Below are positions 52,566 through 61,962 of a stretch of 64,000 bases of DNA, piece after piece. The stretch lies in contig NZ_JAAMFB010000003.1 in NCBI RefSeq assembly GCF_013322225.1, positions 1-64,000 on the forward strand, in the 5' to 3' direction. A program made the translations under genes and the position numbers. How positions within the stretch are numbered: position 1 is the stretch's first letter; every line of letters starts with the position of its first letter. Origin of the DNA: Agrobacterium larrymoorei. GTDB lineage: Bacteria; Pseudomonadota; Alphaproteobacteria; Rhizobiales; Rhizobiaceae. Below the pieces are notes generated by a model that worked only from the letters and a program-made list of their open reading frames with translations, did no database searches and was not told the origin of the DNA.

Positions 52566-53372
52566 ATGAACGGCATCATGCAGGGAAAACGCGGCCTCAT
52601 CATGGGCGTCGCAAACAATCACTCTATTGCCTGGGGCATCGCCAAGGCGCTGGCCGCACAAGGCGCAGAGCTGGCTTTCACCTATCAGGGTGAAGCGCTT
52701 GGCAAGCGCGTGAAGCCGCTTGCTGCCGAGCTTGGCTCGGACTTCATCGTACCCTGCGACGTGGAAGACATCGCCTCCGTCGACGCGCTGTTTGCGACCC
52801 TCGGCGAACGCTGGGGCTCCATCGACTTCGTCGTTCATGCCATCGGATTTTCCGACAAGAACGAATTGAAGGGCCTGTACGCAGATACTTCGCGTGAAAA
52901 CTTCAGCCGTACCATGGTCATCTCGTGCTTCTCCTTTACAGAGATCGCCAAGCGTGCCGCTGGTCTGATGACGCAAGGCGGTTCGATGTTGACGCTGACC
53001 TATAACGGTTCCCAGCGTGTTATCCCGAACTACAACGTCATGGGCGTGGCAAAGGCAGCTCTCGAAGCATCCGTGCGCTATCTCGCAGCCGATTACGGCC
53101 CGAAGGACATCCGCGTCAACGCGATCTCCGCCGGTCCGGTCCGCACGCTTGCGGGTGCCGGTATCTCGGACGCGCGTGCGATCTATTCCTGGAACAAGAA
53201 CAACTCGCCGCTTCGCCGTACGGCGGATATCGATGATATCGGCGGTTCTGCGTTGTACCTGCTTTCGGACATGTCTCGCGGCGTCACCGGCGAATGTCAT
53301 TACGTCGACTGCGGCTTCAACATCACGTCGATCCCGACGCTGGAAATGCTCTATAAGAGCGACGCCGAATAA
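52566..53372 (+). CDS. fabI: Enoyl-ACP reductase (NADH), FabI
   Basis: Reduces trans-2-enoyl-ACP in the last step of each fatty-acid elongation cycle. The 268-residue SDR-family protein has GKRGLIMGVANNHSIAWGIA near 7 and the catalytic Tyr-x6-Lys in NYNVMGVAKAAL near 156. The AISAGPVRTLAG segment near 190 is the FabI substrate loop. The ATG at 52566 is 6 bases after fabB; a second ATG at 52578 is possible. A strong terminator follows. Many rhizobia have a second fabI elsewhere. Confidence 0.93.
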   Translation: MNGIMQGKRGLIMGVANNHSIAWGIAKALAAQGAELAFTYQGEALGKRVKPLAAELGSDFIVPCDVEDIASVDALFATLGERWGSIDFVVHAIGFSDKNELKGLYADTSRENFSRTMVISCFSFTEIAKRAAGLMTQGGSMLTLTYNGSQRVIPNYNVMGVAKAALEASVRYLAADYGPKDIRVNAISAGPVRTLAGAGISDARAIYSWNKNNSPLRRTADIDDIGGSALYLLSDMSRGVTGECHYVDCGFNITSIPTLEMLYKSDAE

Positions 53373-53390
53373 AGTCGGAAGTCTTTAAAT

Positions 53391-53419
53391 AAAAAAGCCC
53401 GGAGCGATCCGGGCTTTTT
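53391..53419. terminator. Bidirectional terminator after fabI
   Basis: GCCCGGA (53397-53403) pairs perfectly with TCCGGGC (53408-53414) around GCGA, with A-run to the left (53391-53396) and TTTTT to the right. It ends the fabI transcript and, in the other direction, that of mmsA and its duplicated tail. Confidence 0.88.
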
Positions 53420-53430
53420 GCTTTTTTTCC

Positions 53431-53541
53431 TTACTTCATCGTCGGCATGACGAATTCTGCGCCGGATTTGATGCCAGCCCGTGCGCCCGCAGCAAACGAA
53501 GTGCCGCGAGGACGCACAGACAGACGATCATCTGGCATCAT
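53431..53541 (-). pseudogene. Mini-ORF made of a duplicated mmsA 3' end
   Basis: The last bases of mmsA read ATGAAATGA; an ATG overlapping that stop (53539-53541) opens a 36-codon frame ending TAA at 53431-53433. Its C-terminal 14 residues GIKSGAEFVMPTMK are identical to the end of MmsA. The DNA repeat behind this is 43 bases with two mismatches (53435-53477 against 53542-53584). The N-terminal 20 or so residues (MMPDDRLSVRPRGTSFAAGA) are not like MmsA. It is best read as the remnant of a second mmsA-like 3' end, left by recombination, though the overlap with the stop could allow coupled translation. Confidence 0.55.
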
Positions 53542-53584
53542 TTCATCGTCGGCATGACGAATTCTGCACCGGACTTGATGCCAG
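53435..53584. repeat. Direct repeat of 43 bases at the mmsA 3' end
   Basis: 53435-53477 and 53542-53584 match in 41 of 43 bases. The right copy encodes the C terminus and stop of MmsA; the left copy encodes the same residues in another frame of the minus strand. The 64 bases between are unrelated. Confidence 0.85.
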
Positions 53585-55034
53585 ATGGCCAGCGCGCCGT
53601 GACGGTCTTGGTCTTCGTCCAGAACTTGATCGAATCCGTGCCATGCTGGTTGAGGTCACCGAAGCTAGACGCTTTCCAGCCGCCGAAGGAGTGGTAGGCA
53701 AGCGGAACCGGGATCGGAACGTTGACGCCGATCATGCCGATGTTGATCCGGGAAGCAAAATCGCGGGCGGCATCACCGTCGCGAGTGAAGATGGCGACGC
53801 CGTTACCATATTCGTGCTTCATCGGCAGATCGAGTGCGTCCTCATAGTTCTTGGCGCGAACGACAGAAAGAACCGGTCCGAAGATTTCCTGCTTATAGAT
53901 ATCCATGTCCGGCGTCACGTGGTCGAACAGGCAGCCGCCCACGAAATAGCCGTCCTCATAACCCTGAAGCTTGAAGTCGCGACCATCGACGAGAAGTTCT
54001 GCACCCTGTTCGACGCCGCTATCGATCAGACCTTTGACTCGGGCCTGCGCTTCTTTGGTCACCAGTGGGCCCATATCGGCCTTATCGTCTGTATAAGGGC
54101 CGATCTTGAGAGCTTCGATCTGCGGAATGAGCTTTGCGACCAGACGATTGGCTGTCTCTTCGCCCACTGGCACCGCAACGGAAACCGCCATGCAACGCTC
54201 ACCGGCAGAACCATATCCCGCACCCATCAGCGCGCTGACCGCCTGATCGAGATCAGCATCCGGCATGATGATCATGTGGTTCTTCGCGCCGCCGAAGCAC
54301 TGGGCGCGCTTGCCGTTCATGGCAGCGGTGCCATAAACATAGCGTGCGATAGGAGTGGAGCCGACGAAAGAGACAGCGCCGATATCCGGGTTGGTCAGAA
54401 TGCCGTCCACCGCGCTCTTATCGCCATTGATGACGTTAAGAATACCGGCGGGAAGTCCGGCTTCGATCAGAAGTTCTGCAAGGCGGATCGGAAGGGACGG
54501 ATCACGTTCGGATGGCTTCAGAATAAACGCGTTGCCGCACGCAATCGCGGGGGCAAACATCCACATCGGGATCATGGCGGGGAAGTTGAATGGCGTAATG
54601 CCAGCGCCGATACCGACCGGCTGGCGGATTGAATACATGTCGATTGCCGGACCAGCACCTTCGGTAAACTCACCCTTCGCAAGATGAGGAATGCCACACA
54701 CGAATTCGCAGACTTCGAGACCGCGGATGATGTCACCCTTGGAATCGTCTACCGTCTTGCCATGTTCGCTGGAAAGCAGGGTGGCGAGTTCGTCCATGTT
54801 CTGGTTCAGCAGTTCCACGAACTTGAAGAAGACGCGTGCGCGGCGCTGCGGGTTGGTCGCTGCCCACTTGGGCTGAGCCGCTTTGGCACTTTCAACCGCT
54901 GCCAGAATTTCAGCGTCGCTGGCAAGCGCCACCTTTGCCTGCACTTCACCCGTCGCCGGATTGAAGACGTCGGATGTGCGACCGCTCGTGCCTGCGACGC
55001 GCTTGCCGTTTATGAAATGGCCGATCTCTCTCAT
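53538..55034 (-). CDS. mmsA: CoA-acylating methylmalonate-semialdehyde dehydrogenase
   Basis: Oxidises malonate or methylmalonate semialdehyde to acetyl- or propionyl-CoA, in valine, inositol and pyrimidine breakdown. The 498 residues have FNPATGEVQAKVALAS near 21, GITPFNFPAMIPMWMF near 140, and the catalytic cysteine in GSAGERCMAVSVAV near 285; the GERC motif marks the CoA-acylating MMSDH group. The ATG at 55034 follows GGAGGAAAA. It is divergent from a LysR regulator. Its last bases are part of a 43-base direct repeat with the sequence just past its stop. Confidence 0.94.
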   Translation of the reverse strand: MREIGHFINGKRVAGTSGRTSDVFNPATGEVQAKVALASDAEILAAVESAKAAQPKWAATNPQRRARVFFKFVELLNQNMDELATLLSSEHGKTVDDSKGDIIRGLEVCEFVCGIPHLAKGEFTEGAGPAIDMYSIRQPVGIGAGITPFNFPAMIPMWMFAPAIACGNAFILKPSERDPSLPIRLAELLIEAGLPAGILNVINGDKSAVDGILTNPDIGAVSFVGSTPIARYVYGTAAMNGKRAQCFGGAKNHMIIMPDADLDQAVSALMGAGYGSAGERCMAVSVAVPVGEETANRLVAKLIPQIEALKIGPYTDDKADMGPLVTKEAQARVKGLIDSGVEQGAELLVDGRDFKLQGYEDGYFVGGCLFDHVTPDMDIYKQEIFGPVLSVVRAKNYEDALDLPMKHEYGNGVAIFTRDGDAARDFASRINIGMIGVNVPIPVPLAYHSFGGWKASSFGDLNQHGTDSIKFWTKTKTVTARWPSGIKSGAEFVMPTMK

Positions 55035-55079
55035 GGTTTTCCTCCGAGTTATTCTGTGGTGCCACATTCGTCCTTTGAG

Positions 55080-55120
55080 TTGCACAAAGCAATGACTCGG
55101 AATAATCATCTGTTGTGCAA
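55080..55120. promoter_or_regulatory. Paired arms in the mmsA/lysR intergenic region
   Basis: TTGCACAA (55080-55087) and TTGTGCAA (55113-55120) are perfect complements with centres 33 bases apart, three helical turns. They lie between the divergent mmsA and LysR genes. A second small dyad, TGTGG-TG-CCACA, lies at 55055-55066. Both could be LysR-type sites. Confidence 0.45.
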
Positions 55121-55142
55121 AAATAAACATAGGGATCTGGCG

Positions 55143-56024
55143 GTGAACTGGGACGATGTGCGTGTTTTCCTCAACGTAGCGCGTAGCGGCCAGTTTCTGG
55201 CTGCTGCCAAATCACTTGGCGTCAACCACGCAACGCTCAGCCGGCGGGTTTCTGCGCTGGAAGCTGCATTGGGTAACCAACTCCTGGTGCGAACGACGAC
55301 GGGATGCGTGCTGACGGAGGAAGGCAGCCGGTTTCTACTCTCAGCAGAGCGTATGGAAACCGAAATGCTGGCGGTTCAGGCAAGCCTTGGCCGTGGTGAC
55401 GCGGCAATCAGTGGTACGGTCAGGGTGGGTGCGCCGGATGGTTTCGGTGTTTCTTTCCTAGCGCCTCGGCTCGGAACGCTGACGGCCCTTCATCCGGAAT
55501 TGAAAATTGAACTTGTGCCCGTGCCGCGCTCGTTCTCGCTTTCCCAGCGCGAAGCGGATATCGCGATCACCATCGAACGACCGGAGCAGGGACGTCTGGT
55601 GTTTTCCAAGCTAACGGACTATTCGCTCGGCCTCTATGCTTCGAAGAACTACGTGGAGGAGCACGGTGAGCCTGAAACGGTCGAGGCTCTGAGAGCGCAC
55701 CGCCGGATCGGTTATGTGGAAGACCTGATTTTTTCGCCTTCGCTGAATTTCACCGGGGAAGTGATGCGGGACTGGGATGCGAGCTTCGCCATTTCCAGCG
55801 CAATTGGTCAGACGGAGGCTGTGCGATCAGGCGCAGGTATTGGAATTCTGCACGATTATATCGCGCGTGGAGATGCCGATCTCGTAAAGCTTCTACCTGA
55901 GCTTTCGATCCGCCGATCCTATTGGACCGCTTTTCATGAAACCGCCCGGCAACTGGCACGCGTCAAGACTGTGGTGGAATTCCTGCAGGAGAGTGTCGCG
56001 AGGGAGCGACGTATCTTCCTGTAG
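55143..56024 (+). CDS. LysR family transcriptional regulator
   Basis: A 293-residue LysR regulator, the normal size. The helix-turn-helix is in residues about 17-36 (GQFLAAAKSLGVNHATLSRR). The effector domain follows from about 90 (GTVRVGAPDGFGVSFLAPRL). The GTG at 55143 gives VNWDDVRVFLNVARSG, the common LysR start; an ATG at 55092 is in frame but lacks a ribosome site. It is divergent from mmsA and probably controls it, with a semialdehyde or CoA intermediate as a possible effector. It ends 6 bases from hutD, convergent. Confidence 0.87.
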   Translation: MNWDDVRVFLNVARSGQFLAAAKSLGVNHATLSRRVSALEAALGNQLLVRTTTGCVLTEEGSRFLLSAERMETEMLAVQASLGRGDAAISGTVRVGAPDGFGVSFLAPRLGTLTALHPELKIELVPVPRSFSLSQREADIAITIERPEQGRLVFSKLTDYSLGLYASKNYVEEHGEPETVEALRAHRRIGYVEDLIFSPSLNFTGEVMRDWDASFAISSAIGQTEAVRSGAGIGILHDYIARGDADLVKLLPELSIRRSYWTAFHETARQLARVKTVVEFLQESVARERRIFL

Positions 56025-56030
56025 GGCAAT

Positions 56031-56594
56031 TCAGACAGCTTTCAGTCGAATAATATAGCTGACGATGTTTTCACAGTGAGCCTCTAACGGACCATCTATG
56101 ATCACTGCATCCAGTGGCCCCAACTCAATGCCTTTGCCCTGAGAGGAAATGGAAATCGGACCTGTGGAGAGGACGAAAACGATTTCAGTCTCCATTTCTG
56201 GCAAGCCTTTAAAAGGCCCGAAAACTCTTTCCACGCTGTGGCTAAACCTTCCACGACGGGTCATAACGTTGAGATCGGTAATCGGTCCGCTGGCCAGGGT
56301 CGCATCGACTGGAACATCAGCAGCGAAACTCAGTGGATCGCTGCCCGTCGTCAGAAAGACCAGGTCCGAACCATGAATTGCGAGCGTCATACCGTTCCCG
56401 TTCAAGATCGATAGCGTTCGATCTATATCGGGAAAAGCCGAGAAAGGCCCATCGTTGGCAACGGTCGCCATGCTGATGCGCCAGTCGAAATCATCGACCG
56501 TAGCGTGAGGAGGAAAGACGGCGATTTCCACCGTCTCCCCGCCGCCGTTCTTCCAGGGCATACGTTTGTAATCGCTGGCGCGTAACACCTGCAT
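56031..56594 (-). CDS. hutD: HutD family protein
   Basis: A 187-residue cupin-like protein found in many hut operons. The family pattern is RASDYKRMPWKNGGGETVEI near residue 5, DFDWRISMATVANDGPFSAF near 33 and the FPDIDRTL that follows. HutD is thought to limit histidine catabolism by binding an intermediate such as formylglutamate, but its role is not settled. The ATG at 56594 is the one that starts MQVLRAS; longer frames upstream overlap hutU. It is the last gene of the leftward hutI-H-G-U-D operon, 4 bases after hutU. Confidence 0.87.
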   Translation of the reverse strand: MQVLRASDYKRMPWKNGGGETVEIAVFPPHATVDDFDWRISMATVANDGPFSAFPDIDRTLSILNGNGMTLAIHGSDLVFLTTGSDPLSFAADVPVDATLASGPITDLNVMTRRGRFSHSVERVFGPFKGLPEMETEIVFVLSTGPISISSQGKGIELGPLDAVIIDGPLEAHCENIVSYIIRLKAV

Positions 56595-56598
56595 GAGA

Positions 56599-58284
56599 TC
56601 AGTTACCCAGAATGCCGGGAAGACGCAGGCCCTTGTCCTTGGCGCAATCCAGCGCGATGTCGTAACCGGCATCCGCATGGCGCATGACGCCCGTTGCAGG
56701 ATCGTTCCAGAGCACGCGCTCCAGACGACGAGCGGCATCGTCGGTACCATCGGCACAGATGACGACGCCGGAGTGCTGGGAAAAGCCCATGCCAACACCG
56801 CCGCCGTGATGCAGCGAAACCCAAGTCGCACCAGAGGCAGTATTCAGCAGCGCATTGAGCAGCGGCCAATCGGATACGGCGTCTGAACCGTCCTTCATCG
56901 CTTCCGTTTCGCGGTTTGGAGAGGCCACGGAGCCGCTATCGAGATGGTCGCGACCAATCACGACTGGAGCCTTCAACTCGCCGTTTTTGACCATTTCGTT
57001 GAAAGCAAGCGCGAGGCGGTGGCGATCACCAAGACCGACCCAGCAGATGCGGGCGGGAAGACCCTGAAAGGCGATTCGTTCGCGCGCCATATCCAGCCAG
57101 TTGTGCAGATGCTTGTTATCGGGCAACAGTTCCTTCACCTTGGCATCGGTCTTGTAGATGTCCTCGGGGTCGCCGGAGAGTGCTGCCCAACGGAACGGAC
57201 CGATGCCACGGCAAAACAGCGGGCGGATATAGGCGGGAACGAAACCGGGGAAGGCGAAGGCGTTTTCGAAGCCCTCTTCCTTGGCGACCTGACGGATGTT
57301 GTTGCCGTAATCCAGCGTCGGCACACTTGAATTCCAGAAATCCACCATAGCCTGAACCTGCACCTTCATCGAGGCGCGGGCGGCTGCTTCGACGGCTTTC
57401 GGATCACTCTCCTGCTTGGCCCGCCACTCGGCAACTGTCCAGCCAACGGGCAGATAGCCGTGAATCGGATCATGCGCCGAAGTCTGGTCGGTGACGATAT
57501 CTGGGCGCACGCTACCGGCTTTCATCCGCTTGACCAGCTCGGGGAAGATTTCTGCGGCATTGCCGATCAGGCCGACAGATTTCGCCTCGCCCGCCTTGGT
57601 CCATTGGTCGATCAGCGCCAGCGCCTCATCCAGCGTGTGCGCCTTGGCGTCGAGATAACGGGTGCGCAGGCGGAAATCGACGCGGGTCTCATCGCATTCC
57701 ACGGCTAGGCAGCAGGCGCCGGCCATAACGGCTGCCAGCGGCTGCGCGCCGCCCATGCCGCCAAGACCACCGGTCAGGATCCACTTACCCGTGAGGTTGC
57801 CGTCATAATGCTGGCGACCGGCTTCCACGAAGGTTTCATAAGTGCCCTGCACGATGCCCTGGGTGCCGATGTAAATCCAGGAACCGGCAGTCATCTGGCC
57901 GTACATAGCCAGACCCTTTTTATCCAGTTCGTTGAAATGCTCCCATGTTGCCCAGTGCGGTACGAGGTTGGAGTTGGCGATCAGCACGCGCGGCGCGTCC
58001 TTGTGGGTGCGGAACACGCCGACAGGCTTGCCGGACTGCACCATCAGGGTCTCGTCCTCGTTTAGATCCTTCAGCGTCGCAACGATACGGTCGAAATCTT
58101 CCCAGGTGCGGGCGGCGCGACCGATGCCGCCGTAAACGACCAGTTCATGTGGACGCTCGGCCACATCTGGGTCCAGATTGTTCATAAGCATGCGCAGCGG
58201 CGCTTCGGTCATCCAGCTTTTGGCGGTGAGTTCGGTGCCGGTGGGGCTGCGGACTTCGCGTTCATTGTGGCGCGGATTGGTCAT
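56599..58284 (-). CDS. hutU: Urocanate hydratase
   Basis: Converts urocanate to imidazolonepropionate, using NAD as an electrophile. The 561-residue product has the opening [19 protein letters not shown] (near 9), [13 protein letters not shown] near 52, [18 protein letters not shown] near 134, [13 protein letters not shown] near 172, and [14 protein letters not shown] segment [10 protein letters not shown] near 334. Length is normal. It lies between hutG (12 bases upstream) and hutD, in the hut operon. Confidence 0.96.
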   Translation of the reverse strand: MTNPRHNEREVRSPTGTELTAKSWMTEAPLRMLMNNLDPDVAERPHELVVYGGIGRAARTWEDFDRIVATLKDLNEDETLMVQSGKPVGVFRTHKDAPRVLIANSNLVPHWATWEHFNELDKKGLAMYGQMTAGSWIYIGTQGIVQGTYETFVEAGRQHYDGNLTGKWILTGGLGGMGGAQPLAAVMAGACCLAVECDETRVDFRLRTRYLDAKAHTLDEALALIDQWTKAGEAKSVGLIGNAAEIFPELVKRMKAGSVRPDIVTDQTSAHDPIHGYLPVGWTVAEWRAKQESDPKAVEAAARASMKVQVQAMVDFWNSSVPTLDYGNNIRQVAKEEGFENAFAFPGFVPAYIRPLFCRGIGPFRWAALSGDPEDIYKTDAKVKELLPDNKHLHNWLDMARERIAFQGLPARICWVGLGDRHRLALAFNEMVKNGELKAPVVIGRDHLDSGSVASPNRETEAMKDGSDAVSDWPLLNALLNTASGATWVSLHHGGGVGMGFSQHSGVVICADGTDDAARRLERVLWNDPATGVMRHADAGYDIALDCAKDKGLRLPGILGN

Positions 58285-58296
58285 GATGATTTCCTC

Positions 58297-59097
58297 TTAG
58301 TGTTTGGAGGCGAGCGCAAAATCTTCCATGCGCGTCAGAATGGTTTTGAGGTGGGTGCGAAGCTGTTCGGCCTTTTCCTCGTCGTAGGCAAAGGGTGGAG
58401 CTTCCGTTGCAAGATGGGTCGATTGCGCCAGTTCCATCTGAATGGCGTGGACTCCGTTTTTCGGTTGGCCATAGTGGCGCGTGGTCCATCCGCCCTTGAA
58501 GCGGCCATTGAGAATGGACGTGTAGCCCTCGGCCTTGGCGGCGACATCGACGGCGGCGTCTTCTAACGCTGGATCGCAGGTCTTGCCCATATCCGTGCCG
58601 ATGTTGAAATCCGGCAGCTTGCCCTCGAAAAGGAAGGGGATCTGCGAGCGGATCGAGTGGCAATCATAGAGGATGGCAACGCCATGGATCGCCTTTACGC
58701 GCTCTATCTCCGCCAAGAGCGCGGCATGATACGGCGCATGGAAGTGCTGAAGGCAATGGGCAACATCCGCCTCGGTCGGCTCTTCGCCTAGCTTCCAGAT
58801 GGGCTCGCCGTCAAAATCTGTTTCGGGAACGAGGCCGGTCGTGTTCTGGCCAGGGTAAAGACTGACACCAGCCGGATCGCGATTGGCATCTATGACATAC
58901 CGGTGGAATGTGGCGCGGACTGTCGTGGAATCAGCAAGAAGACCGGCATAAAGCTCGTGAATATGCCAATCCGTGTCCGCCAGCAGCTTGCCATTGTCGT
59001 TCAAACGCTCCCAAATCTCTGCAGGTACGTCCGTGCCGGTATGTGGCAATCCCAAAATGACTGGAGAAGAGCCCTGATGGACTTCGAAAACCGACAT
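58297..59097 (-). CDS. hutG: N-formylglutamate deformylase
   Basis: Hydrolyses N-formylglutamate to glutamate and formate, the last step of the HutF/HutG route. The 266 residues show VILGLPHTGTDVP near 14, with the metal-binding histidine, DANRDPAGVSLYPGQNTTGL near 72, and YDCHSIRSQIPFLFEG near 141. The ATG at 59097 begins MSVFEVHQG; an upstream in-frame start would overlap hutH more. It is the third gene of the operon, 1 base after hutH. Presence of hutF confirms this route over the formiminohydrolase one. Confidence 0.93.
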   Translation of the reverse strand: MSVFEVHQGSSPVILGLPHTGTDVPAEIWERLNDNGKLLADTDWHIHELYAGLLADSTTVRATFHRYVIDANRDPAGVSLYPGQNTTGLVPETDFDGEPIWKLGEEPTEADVAHCLQHFHAPYHAALLAEIERVKAIHGVAILYDCHSIRSQIPFLFEGKLPDFNIGTDMGKTCDPALEDAAVDVAAKAEGYTSILNGRFKGGWTTRHYGQPKNGVHAIQMELAQSTHLATEAPPFAYDEEKAEQLRTHLKTILTRMEDFALASKH

Positions 59098-59098
59098 C

Positions 59099-60634
59099 TT
59101 ATGCCTCCAGCCTTGGCAGAATGCCATCCGAGATTGCCGCGATTAGTGCGCCAGATGCGATGAGATCGGATGCCGCCTTCAAATCCGGCGCCATGTAGCG
59201 ATCGTCGTCCAGCGATGGAACGACGCCACGAACCACGCCCATTGCCTTTTGAAGTTCCGGGCTGGTCTTCAGCGGGCCGCGCAGTTCAACGCCCTGAACA
59301 GCAGACAGCGCCTCGATGCCAAGGATGGCGAAGAGGTTCTCTGTCATGGGCAACAGGCGTCGTGCACCATGGCAAGCCATGGACACATGGTCTTCCTGAT
59401 TGGCGGAGGTCGGGGTAGAGTCCACCGACGCCGGATGCGATATCTGTTTGTTTTCACTCATCAATGCGGCTGACGTGACTTCCGCGATCATCAGACCGGA
59501 ATTCAAGCCCGGTTTTTTGGAAAGGAAGGCAGGCAGGCCATAGGAGAGCGCAGGGTCAACCAGTAGCGCGATACGGCGCTGGGCGATGGCTCCGATTTCG
59601 CAGATCGCGAGCGCCGTCTGGTCGGCGGCGAAGGCCACCGGCTCCGCATGGAAATTGCCGCCGGAGACCACGGAATTGTCGGAAAGCACCAGCGGATTAT
59701 CGGTTACCGCATTGGCTTCGATTTCCAGTGTTCTCGCCACCTGCCGCAACAGGTCGAGGCAAGCGCCATCCACCTGCGGCTGGCAGCGAATGCAGTAGGG
59801 GTCCTGTACGCGCTCATCGCCTTCGATATGGCTGACGCGGATTTCCGAGCCTTCCAGAAGATTGCGCAGCGCGGCACCCGCATCGATCTGCCCCTTGTGG
59901 CCGCGCAGTGTGTGGATGTCGGGATGGAACGGTGCGGAGGAACCCATGGCTGCATCGGTGGAAAGTGCGCCAGTGATCAGCGCAGCCTGAGCGGCACGGT
60001 GGGCGCGGAACAGTCCCGCCAGCGCAAGCGCCGTAGAGGTTTGCGTGCCATTGATCAGTGCAAGGCCTTCCTTCGCGGCCAGCACGACCGGCTTCAAGCC
60101 AGCCTTCGCCAGCGCCTCACTTGCCGCAAGCTGCTGCCCGCCGAAAAACGCTTCGCCTTCGCCCATCATCACCGCTGCCATATGGGCAAGCGGCGCGAGA
60201 TCGCCCGACGCACCGACCGAACCCTTCTCGGGAATTAGCGGAATGACGCCATTCTCCAACATGCCTTCGATCAGCCGCACCAGTTCCAAGCGGACGCCGG
60301 ACGCGCCTCGACCAAGCGAAATCAGCTTGAGCGCCATGATGAGGCGAACGACGTTTTCCGGCAGTGGCGCGCCAATGCCGCAGCAGTGCGAGAGAATAAG
60401 ATTGCGCTGAAGCGTCGCCACATCCGCGGCATCGATCTTGATCGATGCCAGTTTACCAAAACCGGTATTGATACCGTAAACGGGCGCATTGCCCGCAGCG
60501 ATTTCCGCAATGCGGTTTGCGGCTTTTTCAATGCCCGCATCGAAAGAACGGTCGAGTTTCGCAGCACCGTTGTTCCAGTAGATGTCTGCCAGCAGATCAA
60601 GCGAAACAGTGCCGGGATAAAGAGTAATCGTCAT
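59099..60634 (-). CDS. hutH: Histidine ammonia-lyase
   Basis: First step of histidine degradation, forming urocanate and ammonia. The 511 residues carry the self-forming MIO prosthetic group motif A-S-G in [14 protein letters not shown] near 143, the [11 protein letters not shown] region near 54, and [15 protein letters not shown] near 414. Length is normal. The ATG overlaps the hutI stop (TAATG), and hutG follows its stop by 1 base, so the three genes are coupled. Confidence 0.96.
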   Translation of the reverse strand: MTITLYPGTVSLDLLADIYWNNGAAKLDRSFDAGIEKAANRIAEIAAGNAPVYGINTGFGKLASIKIDAADVATLQRNLILSHCCGIGAPLPENVVRLIMALKLISLGRGASGVRLELVRLIEGMLENGVIPLIPEKGSVGASGDLAPLAHMAAVMMGEGEAFFGGQQLAASEALAKAGLKPVVLAAKEGLALINGTQTSTALALAGLFRAHRAAQAALITGALSTDAAMGSSAPFHPDIHTLRGHKGQIDAGAALRNLLEGSEIRVSHIEGDERVQDPYCIRCQPQVDGACLDLLRQVARTLEIEANAVTDNPLVLSDNSVVSGGNFHAEPVAFAADQTALAICEIGAIAQRRIALLVDPALSYGLPAFLSKKPGLNSGLMIAEVTSAALMSENKQISHPASVDSTPTSANQEDHVSMACHGARRLLPMTENLFAILGIEALSAVQGVELRGPLKTSPELQKAMGVVRGVVPSLDDDRYMAPDLKAASDLIASGALIAAISDGILPRLEA

Positions 60635-61875
60635 TATAGGGTCCGTCCCTTGTAGATGCGGGCAAAAAGCGGATTGAAGCCGATGCGGTAGACGAGCTCG
60701 GCGGGGCGCTCGATATCCCAGATAGTGAAATCAGCCGACTTGCCAGCCTCCAGCGTGCCGGTCTCAGCGAGGAGCCCAAGAGCTTTAGCCGCATTGCGTG
60801 TCGTTGCCGTCAGGCATTCTTCGACTGTCAGGCGGAAAAGCGTGGCGCCCATGTTCATGGTCAAGAGCAGCGAGGTCAGCGGCGACGTGCCGGGGTTGCA
60901 GTCCGTCGCAAGCGCGATGTGCGCGCCTTCATTGCGCAATGCCTGAACCGGGGGAAGTTGCTTTTCCCGCAGTGCATAGAACGCGCCCGGCAATAACACG
61001 GCAACGGTTCCCGTCTTTGCCAGGATCGCTGCGCCATCCCCGTCCAGATATTCGAGATGATCGGCAGAAAGCGCGCCGTAGGACGCTGCAAGTGCCGAAC
61101 CGCCAAGATTGGAAAGCTGCTCCGCATGCAGTTTTACCGGAAGACCAAGCGCTTTCGCCTTTTCGAAGACAGCACGAATTTCGTCAGTGGAGAAAGCGAT
61201 ACCTTCACAAAAGCCATCGACTGCATCGATCAGCCCCTCTGCATGGCCTCGTTCCAGTCCGGGCAGTACAACGTCTGCTATGTAATCAGCGTTGCGGCCC
61301 TTGTACTCGACGGGCGTTGCGTGGGCGGCGAGATAGCTGGTAACGACCCGCACGGGCCGCAGGGTTTCAAGCCTGCGGGCGACCCGCAGCATTTTCAGTT
61401 CCGTCTCGATATCGAGCCCATAGCCCGATTTGATTTCGACCGTCGAAACGCCCTCTGCCAATAGCGTATCCAGACGCGGCAGGGCCTGTGCGGACAGCTC
61501 ATCCTCGGACAAGGCGCGGGTATCGCTTACAGATGATACGATGCCGCCGCCAGCTTTAGCGATGTCCTCATAGCTTGCGCCATTGAGGCGCATTTCGAAT
61601 TCCATGGCGCGGTTGCCGCCGAAAACGAGATGGGTGTGGCAGTCGATCAGAGACGGTGTGATCCAGCGACCGTCGCAATCGAACGTATCGGCAGCGTTTT
61701 TATATTGCTCCGGCATGCCTTGCTCAGCGCCGACGAAAGCGATGCGGCCATTTAGGGTGGCGATAGCACCATATTCGATCTCGCCCAGCCCGGACTTCGC
61801 CGGATCAAGGGTTGCAATACGGGCATTCCGCCACAGCGAAACGCTGTTATTTTCTGAAATACCGCTGCCTGTCAT
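60634..61875 (-). CDS. hutI: Imidazolonepropionase
   Basis: Hydrolyses 4-imidazolone-5-propionate to N-formimino-glutamate. The 413-residue amidohydrolase shows the metal-binding [20 protein letters not shown] (residues about 75-94), [18 protein letters not shown] near 147, [15 protein letters not shown] near 235, and [12 protein letters not shown] near 316. The ATG at 61875 precedes the divergent hutF gene by about 87 bases, with a perfect palindrome in the gap. It is the first gene of the leftward hut operon. Confidence 0.95.
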   Translation of the reverse strand: MTGSGISENNSVSLWRNARIATLDPAKSGLGEIEYGAIATLNGRIAFVGAEQGMPEQYKNAADTFDCDGRWITPSLIDCHTHLVFGGNRAMEFEMRLNGASYEDIAKAGGGIVSSVSDTRALSEDELSAQALPRLDTLLAEGVSTVEIKSGYGLDIETELKMLRVARRLETLRPVRVVTSYLAAHATPVEYKGRNADYIADVVLPGLERGHAEGLIDAVDGFCEGIAFSTDEIRAVFEKAKALGLPVKLHAEQLSNLGGSALAASYGALSADHLEYLDGDGAAILAKTGTVAVLLPGAFYALREKQLPPVQALRNEGAHIALATDCNPGTSPLTSLLLTMNMGATLFRLTVEECLTATTRNAAKALGLLAETGTLEAGKSADFTIWDIERPAELVYRIGFNPLFARIYKGRTL

Positions 61876-61903
61876 GCCGAAATTTCCCTTCCCTTGTGTT
61901 TAA

Positions 61904-61917
61904 TATGTATATACATA
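61904..61917. promoter_or_regulatory. Candidate HutC operator in the hutI/hutF region
   Basis: TATGTATATACATA is a perfect 14-base palindrome in the 87-base gap between the divergent hutI and hutF genes. HutC repressors of Pseudomonas bind a TGTATATACA-type core, which this contains exactly. One site could control both transcripts. No hutC gene lies in the window. Confidence 0.65.
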
Positions 61918-61962
61918 ATAGAGGGAGAGGCAAGAGCCGCAGATGAATTTTGGAGGCCCGGA

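Noticed and set aside
51696-53300. Very long open frame antisense to fabB and fabI (534 codons)
   Set aside because: It mirrors two well-supported genes, is rich in Arg, Asp and His in the way antisense frames of GC-rich genes are, and has no ribosome site or family likeness.
53481-54632. Open frame of 383 codons opposite mmsA
   Set aside because: It lies wholly opposite a clear dehydrogenase gene and shows only complementary codon bias.
54684-55142. N-terminal extension of the LysR protein through the mmsA gene
   Set aside because: The extension is antisense to mmsA and the helix-turn-helix falls at its normal position only with the GTG at 55143.
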